Below are positions 12,061-24,377 of a stretch of DNA of 64,000 nucleotides, piece after piece. The DNA is taken from contig CM060912.1 in assembly GCA_030737875.1 (NCBI GenBank), forward strand, positions 875,091,199 to 875,155,198. Direction: 5' to 3'. A model generated the notes under the pieces. It saw only the letters and a program-made list of their open reading frames with translations, had not been told where the DNA came from and did not search any database. The translations under genes were made by a program, and so were the position numbers. The DNA is from Allium sativum. Lineage: Eukaryota > Streptophyta > Magnoliopsida > Asparagales > Amaryllidaceae. How positions within the stretch are numbered: position 1 is the first letter of the stretch; each line of letters opens with the position of its first letter.

Positions 12061-14030
12061 ATTTAACATGTTGACAATTAAAAAGGGTATTTTTTTAATT
12101 CTAATCTCTTATTGTAAATTTTTTTTTACTAATAAAAATGTTATCTTTCAAATTCACTCTTTTTATTGTAACTTTGACAATACGTACCTTCCCATTTGAA
12201 AACATGGAAACCATCCTTTGGTTCTTTTAATTGAATACTGGATTATAATATTCTTTAACTCAAAATTGGAATGAGACTCATACAATTTCCATGTAATTTA
12301 ATTACACGGATTTCAAACATTGCACTTATTCTATAATAATGTCAACCATTCACATAACAGCCAAAGTGCAATTTACACTAAACACAAGGGTGATGTGTAG
12401 TCAAATATCAACCCAAGACCCGTGTGGGGTTTCAGCCAACACATAATTTTGTGCACTTGGGCGAGGTGTAAAACAATCGTCCCAATCAACATCAACAAGT
12501 CAAGTAACTTGTCAATGGCAGTGTAACATCATTTTAAATTATCATAAATAATAAATCATTAGTTTAACCTGTTGAATATTTTCAATTTCAAACATAACAT
12601 GACATGACATCCAATTCCACAATCCGTTCAACAAACAATTACTTCCATCACCAATAATTTATTTACATTTAATTATAAAAATAAATAACTATTCGAAAAT
12701 TGAGTGAGCAAAAGAGTTCTCACCTTTGACAGCTCTAAATGACGGTTCGGGCCTAATTTTAGCCCAAAATTCAACATGCTCCAAATTTGATGAAATTAGT
12801 GTCTATGCGTAGCTCTCGACTCACTGATCGCAGCAAATCCTGTTTCGTGCGATTTCGAGTTCGTATCAAAAAGATATGAATTTTCGAAGTTTGTAATAAT
12901 TAAATAATTAATTTAAATTATGAAAATTACCCAAATTTTCAACTTGCTCTAAATTGGATAAAATTACTGCTTGCTCGAAGCTCTTGACATAACGATCTCA
13001 ACGGATTCAGTTTCATGCAATTTCGATAACGTGACAAAAAGTTATGCACTTGCGAAGTTAACAAATCGATTAAAATAATATTTAAATTTGTAAAAATTAC
13101 CCAAAATTTCAATTTTCTCCAAATTGGACAAATTTGGTGTCCACGCGAAGCTCTCATCGCCACGATCACAGCAGACCTGAAATCGTCAAATTTCGATCTC
13201 GTATGTAAAAAATATTGCATTACGAACATAAAACATAAATGTTTCGCGTTTAAGCCCCTAACCTTTTTTTTCGAATAGCACCCTGAACTTAAAATGCTCG
13301 CCATTGCCAAACCGTACGTCGGAATTGCACGAAACTAGCGCCGTTCTCTCCGGCTTCTCCCCCTCTTTCCACGGCTGGTGGTCCCCCCCTCCAATTCGCC
13401 ACGTGGGGCCCACGATCTGCAGATGAACGAAAAAGTACAGTTTCCGTTCATCTTGGTGCTGCGGCCGCCTCGGTGCTCTAAATGCCCCCAAATTTTTACA
13501 GTAGCTTTGCCTCGACCTCCCGAACAACTTCTCTGTTTGTCACTTCGCCTGAAAATGCACGGATTGGCGGGAAATTGCTCATCTTTGCGACTGTCCTGTT
13601 TTCAGCACCCCTCCGATAAAATTGACATTCCGGCAAATTCCGACCACCTGAGACCATGCCACCACCGCCAAAAGAACCGTATGGTTCCCCTCTACCTCTG
13701 CCTGAAGTCGCTCGACCTAACTCTCTTCGTGGGGCCCGCAATAGCCAAAAAACGAAAATATGGCTGCTGCCTTTAGATTGAGATTCCGGCGAACCCGTGC
13801 GACGATAGGTCTTGAATTTTTCGTGGTAGATAGACGATAAGAAGATGAACAAAACCCAGAAAGGGTTTGGTCTGATTTGGTTTGGATTGAGAGTTATAAA
13901 TTGTTTTGTTTTCAGGGGCTTATTTGCAAAGAATTATTTAGAGTGGAGGCCATGAAAATGAAGAAGGAGAAGGTGGCTGGTAGGTTTAGGGTTATGATTC
14001 AGCTAATGGCTGAGGAAAAGATATTTTATA

Positions 14031-14042
14031 TGGGGTTAAGAA
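14031..14042 (-). promoter_or_regulatory. TATA-like box of LTR C
   Basis: Sense CATATAAAATAT lies about 900 bp inside the LTR. The downstream leader at about 13.85-13.25 kb is GC-rich. Confidence 0.4.
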
Positions 14043-14934
14043 TGTTATTAGGCCCAATTACCCTTTTATGTATTTATTTATACAATTTGCACCCATTTTC
14101 ATATTCTAAAAATTCGTGTTAGCACCTACGAATTCCAATTTTTATGAAAATTGAAACATAAATATTTCTTGACATTACGGATTCAAAGAAACTGGTTTCG
14201 TTAAATTCCGAGTCCGTATGAATAAATTATGAATTTTTAAAGTCTGAAAATTGACCGTTTTTCACTGTAAAATTAATAACGACCACATACTGACTCCAAA
14301 AATTACGAATTTTGGAATATAGTAATAATTTAATATTCCTGATCCAACAAAAGTGGTCTCGTAAAAAACGGAGGTCGTTTGCAAAATTTCCATTTTTAAG
14401 GCGTATATATTTAATATTAAAAATACATTTTTAAATCAATAATTTCCGAAACTCGAAATATATAAGTGTTTGCTATTTTTCAATGTAGAAACATCATTCT
14501 AAACTCAATGGAAGTGGTTTCGAGTTCAAATTCCTTCGTATGTGAAAAGTAGCCTTTCGGCCATATAATATATATAAATTCTACAACGACCTTTCTAAAA
14601 TTGAATTGGCCATAACTTTTGATTCCCGCTATGAAATTTCGATTTTTTCGGATTCGTTGGAAAGATATTTTTAAATAGATTCTAATATTTTTGGTTTCAC
14701 TAAAATCCGTTAAATTTTGCATCCTGTATGGTCAGTCAAAGTTCAAGTTTGACTTTTCAAACTACCGCGCTATTTCTAACTCTTTTTATAATTAAAATTA
14801 AATTATTCATTCTAACTTCGATTTGAATCAATTTGTGATCATTATTATTTAAAATAGATTATTTTAAATATCAAAACTCATTAAAATTACTTAAAATAAA
14901 TTTTAAATTGGCCCCAAAAATCAGGGTTGTTACA

Positions 14935-14939
14935 GTTAG
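14935..14939. repeat. Target-site duplication GTTAG, right copy, LTR C
   Basis: It matches 8192-8196. LTR B resumes here with 'atttcaaatctcttatattc'. Confidence 0.85.
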
Positions 14940-16965
14940 ATTTCAAATCTCTTATATTCATTGGAAAGCTCCTTTCTATACGAACCCAACAGTTTTGGTT
15001 TTAGGGGAATCAGACGATCGAATCTCATGTAATGACAATTCGAAGTCAATGGTCGAAATTCGCAAACGGTCGCGGAGTGGCGCGTTCTATTCAGGCCATT
15101 AATATGTATATAACAAATATATAATATATTTCATTCAAAAAGTATTTTATAAATTCGTTTTAAAATGATTCCCACTTTCATTTCAATTTTAAATCAAAAT
15201 TTAATACTCCTTATCATTATAATATTTAAATGATAATATTTTCGAAATAACAGATTTTGAAATCATTTCCTTTTCGATATTCATTATAAAAATGAATAAA
15301 ATCAATATAAATATCGTTTTCATTAAAATGGCACATATCTAATCAACATGGCTTCACACGTTTCAATATTTTCGTGCCCATCCAAAATCGAACATCAAAT
15401 TCACATTTTTATCCTTCACTGAATATTATTTTAAATATTTTGAAATATTCATTATTCTAAAATATTCATTCTTTCTGAATTGGAATCAAACCCAATCAAT
15501 TACCATATAATGTTAGTTTTATGGATTTCATACATCACATGTATACAATAACAATGATAAACAATCAACCATCATCCAGAGTGCATTACACAACTGCATA
15601 AGCATTAAATATAAATAATTAACGCTTACAACAGTCCGTCAACCAATCGATTGACATACAAAAAACAATTGGGATTAGTGTATGTCAAATATCAACCCAA
15701 TATCCGTGTTGGGTTTCGACCAACAAATACTGAATATTATTTGTGCAGTTGGGCGATGTGTAAAATTTATCGTCCCAATCAATGTCAGTTAAATTAGTGT
15801 ACATAAACAAATCGTCCGATTTGTAAATGAATATTTATTTTCATTTCAAGAGAATTTTATGCCATTCACATATACGTTAAAAATTGTATTTTTAATGATA
15901 AAATATTTATTTCAACACTTGACTATTTTATATAGTTCATACATACAATAAAAATGATATTTTTATTGTTCAAACTTTTTATTCAACACATGAATATTTT
16001 ATATAGTTTATTTCAGAAAATTTCATATACATTTCAGTTTCAGAAAAAATCGGCATTATAACGGCGCGATATTAGAACTGGAGTAATGTCTAGCATTACC
16101 CCTTTCCTGATACCGGCTCGCGCTATACACAATAATTAATCCAAACAACAAAACCCCAATACAATCATTTCACCAGAATACAGTCAATTTTCCCATAATA
16201 CAATCCAAACAGACAACCATGGATTGTACAATAAAAAGTGTCAGGAGCTACTAAGCCCCGTCTGCAAGCTAGGATATATTTAAGTGAAAAATAATTTGAG
16301 TGAGAAGGTGTTCTCACCATTGATTTCCACTCCGTCATTATTCAATTGATGGTTTAGATTTAAATCTACCCTAAATTCTAACAAGCTCCAAACTGAACCC
16401 AGATAGTTTGGTTGTGAGGCTCACGTCTCCACGATCGCAAGGATCCAAAATCATCGAATTTGGACCTCGTACGAAGAAGATATAGATTTTTAAACTTTGA
16501 GTAATTAAATGTGTAATTATTTAAATTAATAACGTAAATTATACCTTTAATAACGTTGCTAATCCCTCTTCTGAAACCCGTCGTTCCTAAATTGGAGCTT
16601 GCCCATGTTATCCTCGAATTGCGTGCCACTGGAGCCCTCCGCCACTAATCGAAGATCATCCCGCCGAAGCCCCATCCGCCTCCTTCCTGCGCCACAAACG
16701 GCGTCGAACTCGACATCCTACAGTGGCTGGAAAACGCCATCGACGATGACGACTTTGAGCGCAATTTACACAATGATATCTCTCCATATTTGATCAGCTC
16801 ATAGATCTCTCTTAGTACTATGAATTTCCTTCAGGAATTTCTGAATTTCATTGAATGGTTTGGGAGAAAATCGGATTTAAAATTTGGAGCAAAAACTGTC
16901 ATGTATCGGCTTGATTTGGCGGCACAGTTTTTTTAGGGTTTTCTGAATTTTGATTGGCCTGGGGG

Positions 16966-16979
16966 TATTTATATATATT
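16966..16979 (-). promoter_or_regulatory. TATA box of LTR B
   Basis: Sense TATATATAAATACC lies about 900 bp inside the LTR. A C/T- and GC-rich leader and a donor-like site (16544) follow. Confidence 0.5.
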
Positions 16980-17876
16980 ATTTATTTTATTTTAATTCCA
17001 AAAATACTTGTTTATCGATTCGATCTCCAAATCAAACCCAACGAGTTTTTCCCAAAGCTAAATACCCCCATTCCGGACACAATGGAATATGTTTCATAAG
17101 CCAATTCGACTATTTCAATCAGTTTTTATCAAAATTAAAATATAAATCAATATAACGTTCAAAATAGATTTCAATGTACATTTTAATTTACCGGGGCCAC
17201 ATGCTAACTCCAAAAATTCTAGAAAAATTAATCTAGTTATGTTTTGACGATACGGTCCTAACTAAACTAATTTCGTCGAATTTGGAGACCGTTTGAAAAA
17301 TGGTGATTTTCCAGTCGATTAAATTCAAACTAAAAGTACCAAACGCGTTTAAATTCACCACGCTCACATATCAATTCCAAAAATTATGAAAATTGGAATA
17401 TAGCAATAATTTGACATTCCGGATACAACAAAAGTAGTTTCGTCGAAAACGGAGGTCATTTGGAAAATGGCTATTTTTAAGGGCTATTTATTATATTAAT
17501 ATGTATGTATATATATATATATTCCATAGCGACTATTTTGAATTTGAAACTAGACATAACTTTTAATTTGTAAGGTGAAATCTCAGTTTCTTACATTCAT
17601 TACAATGATATATTTAAATACATTCTAACCGTTCTTGTTTTGTCCAATTCTGATAAAAATGAATTTTGTATACTCAATTGAAATTAGAAATCGAATTTTC
17701 AAACTATCGGACCATTTCAAACTCCTTTCATAATTAAATTAAATTTATATGTTCTAACTTTGATTAAAACAAATTTCGTCATTATTATTTAAAATAAATC
17801 ATTTTAAATATTCAAAATCCATTAAAATCAATAAAATAAAAAATTTAAATTGGTTCTGAAATTCGGGATTGTTACA

Positions 17877-17890
17877 ATCTCCCCCACTTA
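17877..17890 (-). promoter_or_regulatory. Polypurine tract of element B
   Basis: Sense AAGTGGGGGAGAT lies directly before the TGTAAC LTR start. This primes plus-strand DNA synthesis in LTR elements. Elements G and H have the same tract. Confidence 0.85.
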
Positions 17891-18921
17891 AAATCTTTTC
17901 GTCCTTGAAAAGCAACAGAGCTGAAAGTTGTTTAACTAACCAACTCAACTTTCATTCTGGCTTTCATTCTTCAACTTTTCAGTTTATCAGAATTTTCTAA
18001 TTTCTCAAAAATTTGGCTAACACCCTAAATTTTCGAAAAATTTCTCCATATCCTCCTTTATACGGGCCAATCGATAAAACCACAACTTGCCTCAAAGGGC
18101 CCTCATCAACCCAAAAGAAAATGAAAAAGCCAAGTAGCTAGCCAATCCGTTCATAAAATCATCAAACCCCAAGAGATATAATAAACATGTACCTATTTGT
18201 CGAGCACACAATTTTTTTCCTCTTCTTAGCTTCCATTCTGTGACCTGTTCGATATATATACAGGTATATGTATGCAATTTCAATAAATTTTCAATTCGGT
18301 TCAATATTTGATTTGATTTGGCTAAATTAACCTTTCATTTACATATGGTTTTATAGTTCCAACATTTTAATTAGTCAAATTAATTATCATACAACACAAT
18401 TAGCAATCAATTAGTTGAATAGCTTTTAAATCATATATCTTTAATATATTCAAAAATCATATTTTTAGTGTCAAATCACAATAGTAAACCCTATCTAGTT
18501 TTGGTTCTCACACCAGTCAATCGGATATATATGGACATCCCACTTTCGAAAATCGGACATAAATGTTGATGATGTCATGATCATCATCAGAATCATGTTC
18601 GGGCGACTAGAGTGTGATTCTATATCCATCCAATATATTTGAGGCTTCGTATACTCGTGGATCAGACATATATTCAAAATCTCCATGTACCCGATTGTCC
18701 AAATCAATTTAAAATAAAATATTGAAATACGTATAATATGATATAATTTTCAAAATTAAAATCGTTTTCATTTTTATTTTAAAAATAACACTCTCTGAAA
18801 CTCATTCTAGGATACAACTGATCCCATCTCTAACAAGTCATTCTCATTAGATATTACTAATCCAATCTCTGATTAATTCTTTTGTTCGGTTCTAATGTGT
18901 CTTGTTCTCGAGCTCTGTAAA

Positions 18922-18938
18922 CCAAATCTCTGATACCA
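18922..18938 (-). promoter_or_regulatory. Primer-binding site of element B
   Basis: Sense TGGTATCAGAGATTTGG, three bases from the 5' LTR. TGGTATCAGAG is the usual initiator tRNA-Met primer site of plant retrotransposons. Confidence 0.85.
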
Positions 18939-18941
18939 AAC

Positions 18942-19090
18942 TAAAACAACCCAAACTCACCTGTAAGGGAAAGCCGGATGGAGTCGAGAAAACAAAAATC
19001 AGAACACAAGCAATAGAACATTTCATTGCTTATTACAACAATTACGTTAGAGTACAAGAATATAACAAAGTATGAATAAATAATATACAT
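18942..19090 (-). mobile_element. Truncated 5' LTR of element B
   Basis: Only 149 bp of the LTR end are left, matching 4867-5015 of the 3' LTR. The terminal TG is TA here. The sequence switches at 19090/19091 to a plus-strand LTR. Confidence 0.8.
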
Positions 19091-20271
19091 TCGATGTGAA
19101 TGGAATGTATAAGCGTTATTTAATTGTTTAATGCTTATACAGTAGCAAATTGCACTTTGGATGTGAATGGAATGTATAATACTTGTTTCTCACTATTTTT
19201 TAATACATGCGATGTATGGAATCCATATAAATAAAATTATATGGTAATTGATTGAGTCTGATTCCAATTTAGAAATAATGAATATTTTAAAATAATATTC
19301 AGAGAAAAATCAAAATATGATTTTTGATGTCCGATTTTGGATGGATAAGAGAATATTGGAATATATAAAGCCGAATTAAGTAGATGTATGCTATTTTAAC
19401 TCGAATGGATTCTTCTGTCAATTTTATTCATTTTATAATGAATATCAAAAAGATTTGATTTCGAAATCTGATATGTTGAAAATATTATTATTTTTGATAT
19501 TATAATAATATAGGTTGCTCAATTTTGATTTAAAATTTAAAAGGAAGTTGAAATCGTTTTAAAATGAATTTATAAATGATTTATAAAATAAGTTTTAAAA
19601 GGAAATCGATGAAATATATTATATATATTTTAATGGCCGGAATAGAATGCGGTGTGTAGCGACCGTTCGCGAATTTCGACCATTAACTTCGAGGTGACAT
19701 AACGGGAGATGCGACTGTCGGATTCTCCTAAAACCAGAACCTTTGGATTCGTATCGAAAAGAGTTTTTGAATGATATAAAGAGATTTGAAATCTAATGGT
19801 TAGATTTTGAGATATATCCAAATTAGTTTTGGGAAAGGTCGCTATGGATGCAGTTCGGTGGCCGATATTGGAAACCAACTGTAAGGGCCTTAGTAAAATT
19901 ATTAAAAATATGAATAAATTATGTAAAATCATAATAAATGACTTGGAAAGATTTTGGATGAAATATTCTACATTTTTAAAAATAAAAATATATTTTTATC
20001 TGAATAAGTTGTTTCCAAATTGTGTAAAAGAACTTAATAGGAATTATAGGGTTTTAATCTAACCACACTTTTCCATCTTATTAATTGGAATGGAAATATT
20101 CTTCGGAATATTTCGATATTGAATTCCATGATTATACGGATATTGTTGAGGAATTTGGAAGATATAGATGTCATTATTCCCAAGAGATATCTGTTGGTTT
20201 TAGAATTTAATGTTGAATAAGCCAATATAATTTCTATTCTGAGCCTTGTATTTAATATCAAGTTGGACTTT

Positions 20272-20787
20272 GGGGTTTGTCGTGAATGGTGTCTTCAATA
20301 ACGTTGTTCTTAATCCTAGTCGAGAAAAGAATAAATCTTTTAACTAAGATTTATAGAAGTTTACCAATTAACTAATTTAATTGGAATTGAATTGAAATTA
20401 GATTTTGGGTTTATTGTGAACGATGTTTTAAATGACATTTGTTTTTTAACCCAAATTAACAGAGAAGATATGATTTGGAATTTATAAAAAAAATTGTTAA
20501 GATTTAATGGGAATTTTCCAAAACAAAATTTTCTAATTTAATATATTAAATTGGAATTGAAAGGAATTCGATTCGGTAATAATCGAGATGAGCTTCTGTG
20601 AAGGAAGGCAGTTGCTATATATGGAATTTAAAAGGCTTTGTCGTTATTCCATTTATATTATTAGTCGGATAGAGAAATTTATATCGATTATATATTGATC
20701 TGTTTTCCGTGAATATTCCATATTTAATGGAAGTTGATTTTGGGTTTTTCGTGAACGATGTTTGAAATAACATTAGTTCTCTAACCC
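20272..20787 (+). repeat. Three ~46-nt hairpin repeats in LTR E
   Basis: Copies lie at about 20272-20317, 20407-20452 and 20742-20787. The last two have GGGTT/AACCC outer arms and ATGTT/AACAT inner arms. The closing arm of the first has decayed. Confidence 0.5.
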
Positions 20788-21301
20788 GGTTAAAGACATG
20801 ATTTATTTCCTAACTTGAATAATCATTAAATAATGATTTTTGAAGATTAAAAACTAAATGGAGCTTTAATGAATCTTTAATTAGATTGAAATGTGAATGT
20901 GGTAATTAAATTTACCGAACTTAAGAAATGCTCGAGATGGAGTATCCCCCTTTATATCCCCTCCCCCATTTTTACTCCACGTGATAATTAAATCGTTAAT
21001 TAGATTTGAACGGGAAATGGTAATTAAATTTACCGACAACACTATGGGTGTTAAATATGGAGTATCACCAGTTTTGCTCCATGGGATGAATAGGTTGGGA
21101 TTGGGATAATAAAATGAATGATTACTTCGGTAAGGATCGCTAATCCTGACTGATTAGATAAACCTTAATTTGGTTAAAGTTGTGAAAAGATATTATAAAT
21201 CTTTTGAAATGATTTCCAAGAATATATGAATAAAAGAATATTTTGGATTGGAATGAGGCGTATGATGTGTTTTTATATCACATGATTATAATGATGCATT
21301 A

Positions 21302-21340
21302 GTTATTCGGAAAGACTGGGTTTAACCCATTCTGAATAAC
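21302..21340 (+). other. Covarying hairpin P6 in LTR E
   Basis: GTTATTC and GAATAAC flank an apical GGGTTTAACCC. Confidence 0.55.
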
Positions 21341-22016
21341 CGTTATGACGACTTAAAGTCAAGATATGAAGACGGTGGTTGAAGATAGGAGATCATCACA
21401 TCGTTGAGATGATTGATGATGTCTTGACTTGGGGTGTACACCCAAGACGAGGTAATAAGTGGTGATCGTCCAGACGTACTTAGAGATCGACTGGATATGC
21501 GAGGGCTTCTCTCCTGTATTGGACATAAAGGACGAGGAATAAGGTGCCTCCGGTTTCGTTCAGACCCAGAATGGACTTGTAAATGGATTATGTCTGACAT
21601 TGTATTTCGTTATGTACTCATTGATGTTTATTAAATATGTATCTGTTTGGTAGCGGAGAATTTATTCTCTTGCTTAACACCATTCTCTGAGACGTATGAG
21701 CTTAGAGGTTATATACTGATAGATATCAGTTGTATGGCATGAATTGTCTACGTGGCATGCTGAGTTGCATGGATCAAAGCTTCTGTTGAAAAGCAGGGCT
21801 TGGAGGTTGATGATCAAAGCATGGATTTAAGTAGCGCAGCTTTGTGCATCGTTAACTCTCGACCCTCACACCTTGGTGTGAACCAAAAACGGGATAGAGA
21901 CTATAGGGAAATGGACATATGTTAGCTTCTAGCTAGAAGTGATGTCAGGGTATGGAGCTCAGACATTTTACTTATATGGGTGTTGCATTTTATTTGTTGG
22001 AAAGCGAGGTACCTTA

Positions 22017-22024
22017 GAATCGAT
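22017..22024. other. Variant palindrome AGGTACCT in LTR E
   Basis: This is the position of AGGCGCCT in other LTRs. The two central changes together preserve self-complementarity. Confidence 0.35.
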
Positions 22025-22407
22025 ATCAGGACCGACTAAAAGGTCCTAGATGGTCGAAATGACTAATCATTTTAGAGGTTCAATAGAATAGGTTAACGTA
22101 TTGTTTATGGTATTGCCAATCAGTGACGACTGACCGTCCCTGTAGATCCAAGGGTTGTCCAGAGGCATGATCCTGAGGTATTTTCTAGAGTGTCTCGAAA
22201 TCGGTGAGGAAGATCCCTTGCCTCGGTTCTTAGATGGAAATTCAATTTCCAATACACGATTTTTATGGTTTTAGTTATATACCTATGTGGCGACATAATA
22301 TAATGGTACCTATGCCGCCTATGATAAATATATTGATATTTGAAGTTGATTTCTTCACTATGCACTAATAATAATAAAAGATAAATTTCACGTATCAAGC
22401 ATATTTG

Positions 22408-22479
22408 GCCATTGTAAGGTAAAACTCTATCCTCTGCTTTGTGTTGCATTATGTGATGGGACCTGAGTCTTATAATGGC
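22408..22479 (+). other. Conserved covarying hairpin P1 in LTR E
   Basis: The arms GCCATTGTAAG and CTTATAATGGC have ten Watson-Crick pairs and one G-U. The third pair is C-G instead of U-A as in B. Confidence 0.6.
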
Positions 22480-22539
22480 TTCATTTCTCATTTTGGCATT
22501 ACATTATTTGTTTATGGTATTCTTAGGAGGAAACCCATT

Positions 22540-22552
22540 CCGTGTTATACGG
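22540..22552 (+). other. Hairpin P3 in LTR E
   Basis: CCGU-GUUAU-ACGG, as in LTR B. Confidence 0.4.
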
Positions 22553-23037
22553 CATGGTCCCTTGATTTACCTAACTATAAAATACAGTTAATAGCTGTTT
22601 TAGTTCTCACACCAGTCCCATGACTGACTCGGAGTTTATTACTTCCACCTAAACTCTGGGTGCCCATATTTTCCACGCAGGAAATTTCGGAAAGCTATGT
22701 ATCCGTGTATTTCTTTCAGTTGTGTATTTCACAGGATCCTGGATTACAACTGGAAGTATATTCGGAAAGCTATGTATCCGTGTATTTCTTTCAGTTGTGG
22801 TAGTTGATGTTTTCCGCTGCACATTATATTTATGTATTTTCCGTTGTTTTATAGTTTAAATCTCTGATATTTTCCGTTGTAAATTATTTATTTGCACTCT
22901 GATATCTTTTACTCTGATGTAAATTATTGTAATAGCAATGAAATGTTATGTTGTTTTGTGTTTTGATGCGTTGTGTTCTCATACAATACGTGGTTTTCCT
23001 TCTCTTTGTAGATCGGGGGATTTCGAATCGTGAAAAC

Positions 23038-24377
23038 AACATATCAATGCTTCTACCGCCCAGAAATCAAGTAAAAACGAACTGGAAAACTCACGGTCTA
23101 AGGTCAATTCCGCCCAACCCAGTCAACGAAACTTCACTAAAATTTATGTGCAGGTTGCTGGCCACCTGATCTACAACTTTCATGTAGAAAGTTTCGATTA
23201 ATTTGAACCATAATTCAAGTAATGAATTAATTAGTGAAAATGTCCTTTTTTTGTAAATTTTGAATAATGGTAAATGTTTGAATGGATTGGCTAAATTTTT
23301 AGGGCATATATAGTTGACAAAAATATATTTTAATTTGACGTGATGAGCAATGACGACTAACAATTTTTATTTCGTACCTGTCGTCATTTCTAAACAACGT
23401 TTTTTGTTTCTCGTGCTCACATACAGACTCCGTTAGCGACGAGAATGGACATATAGTTATAGTTTAATATTACGATCCTAATGAAACTTGTTTCATCGAA
23501 CTCCGAGTCATTTTGCTCAAACGGCTCTCATTCGAGTCCAAATGGTCGTTTTATTTGCATTTAATTTTGTTGTGCTCACAAAATAACTCCAATTTGCACA
23601 AAGCTTGAAATCTAACAATAATTAGCTATTGCGGACATAATAAAAAAAATTTTTGTTGAAAAAGGAGGTCATTTGATTAAAATCCCTTTTTAAAAGTCCA
23701 ATATAAATTAAAATAAATCAATTAAAAAATACCTCAATATAATAATAATAAAATATTACAATTGGCCATACATGAGCAGAATTTCATGTAGTTTCATCAT
23801 AAATTATCTCGAATTGAAATGTAAGCCAAATCGACATTAAATATATTCAAAAAATCCCTTTATTTAATATAAATAAACGTTATAATTATAAACGATTCCA
23901 TAGTGACTATTTGAAAATTTGATTTGGACATAAAACAGAATATACAACATGAAAACTCAAATTTTCTCTTCCATTAGGAAAATTTTATCCAATAGATTCG
24001 GACGTTTCTTGTTTCGAAGAAATCCGACTTATATTGAATCTTATACAACCATTTAAAATCCAAACAGAATATTACAAAACTACCACCTCGTTGCAGCCCA
24101 TTTTATAATTAAATTATGAATTAAATGTTCAAACATCGTTTAATAAACGAATACATTAATAATATATAATACTAAACAACATTAATCTTTTTAAATTGTC
24201 AGTTCACATTATATTGCAAATCCAACAAATACCGACCATTCCGGAATTTAAATTTTTATTTGATTATGTATATTAATAAAATATTCAAAATATTGAATCA
24301 AGCTAAGTAAATTCTAAAACATCGTTTAAAACAATTTTAAAAAATAAAATAAAATGGTTAAAAATTTGGGCCGTTAA
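23038..24377 (-). mobile_element. Truncated 3' LTR of element D
   Basis: It matches 61025-62328 throughout, including the TATA-like region ('catatatagtt' near 23305). In sense it starts TTAACGGCCC, a decayed TGTAACG. Only the U3-side 1.34 kb remain. The rest is lost where LTR E begins. Confidence 0.75.

Larger units (their letters stand above)
8197..14934 (-). mobile_element. Solo LTR C, nested in the B 3' LTR
   Basis: The segment begins TGTAACGAG and ends GTTACA, with GTTAG duplicated on both sides and no interior sequence, polypurine tract or primer site. This is the expected product of LTR-LTR recombination. At 6.74 kb it is the longest LTR here, partly because of a minisatellite at about 10.3-12.06 kb. 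It is clearly diverged from B, G and H but keeps the TATA-like box (14031-14042), the acceptor-like CTACAG near 8510 and hairpins P1, P2, P3 and P6. Confidence 0.85.
4867..17876 (-). mobile_element. 3' LTR of element B (interrupted by LTR C)
   Basis: In sense the LTR starts at 17876 (TGTAACAATCCCG) directly after the GTGGGGGAGAT polypurine tract, and ends at 4867 with GGTCGTTTCA. Without the C insertion and one copy of its duplication it is about 6.27 kb, matching the G and H LTRs. It carries the TATA-like box (16966-16979), a donor-like AAAG/GTATAA at 16544, an acceptor-like TTTTGCAG at 5151 and the hairpin series described separately. Confidence 0.85.
17877..18941 (-). mobile_element. Non-coding interior of element B
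   Basis: The 1,065-bp interior runs from polypurine tract to primer site with no gag or pol remnant. The half next to the primer site matches G at 32640-33280. The half next to the polypurine tract carries a module ('gctcgacaaataggtacatgtt', then 'ttttcgaaaatttagggtgtt') also found in G and, partly, in D. A related copy lies inside the H LTR. Its preservation suggests a function in cis, or simply recent common descent. Confidence 0.8.
4867..19090 (-). mobile_element. Non-autonomous LTR retrotransposon B (LARD-like), interrupted
   Basis: The order is 3' LTR (4867-17876, split by solo LTR C), polypurine tract, 1,065-bp interior, primer-binding site, then a truncated 5' LTR (18942-19090). The interior has no gag or pol. 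Its two ends match those of element G and its length is almost the same, so the short non-coding interior is a family trait and not a deletion of one copy. Movement would need proteins from an autonomous relative such as H. The right end is lost at an inverted junction with LTR piece E. Confidence 0.8.
19091..23037 (+). mobile_element. Partial LTR E, plus strand, 5' part missing
   Basis: It corresponds to G LTR sequence from about 28570 onward, so U3, the promoter and the leader are absent. It keeps the triple hairpin repeat, P6, P1, P3 and the LTR-end sequences ('ggtgttctcatacaa', 'cttctctttgtagatcgggg'). The right end is near 23037, where sequence matching the D LTR (61030 onward) begins, so E appears inserted in the D 3' LTR. 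The end is too diverged to fix to the base. Confidence 0.75.

Noticed and set aside
13378..13852. Frames of 118-132 codons on both strands
   Set aside because: Both are in the GC-rich leader of solo LTR C, where stop codons are rare. They overlap on opposite strands and show no family similarity.
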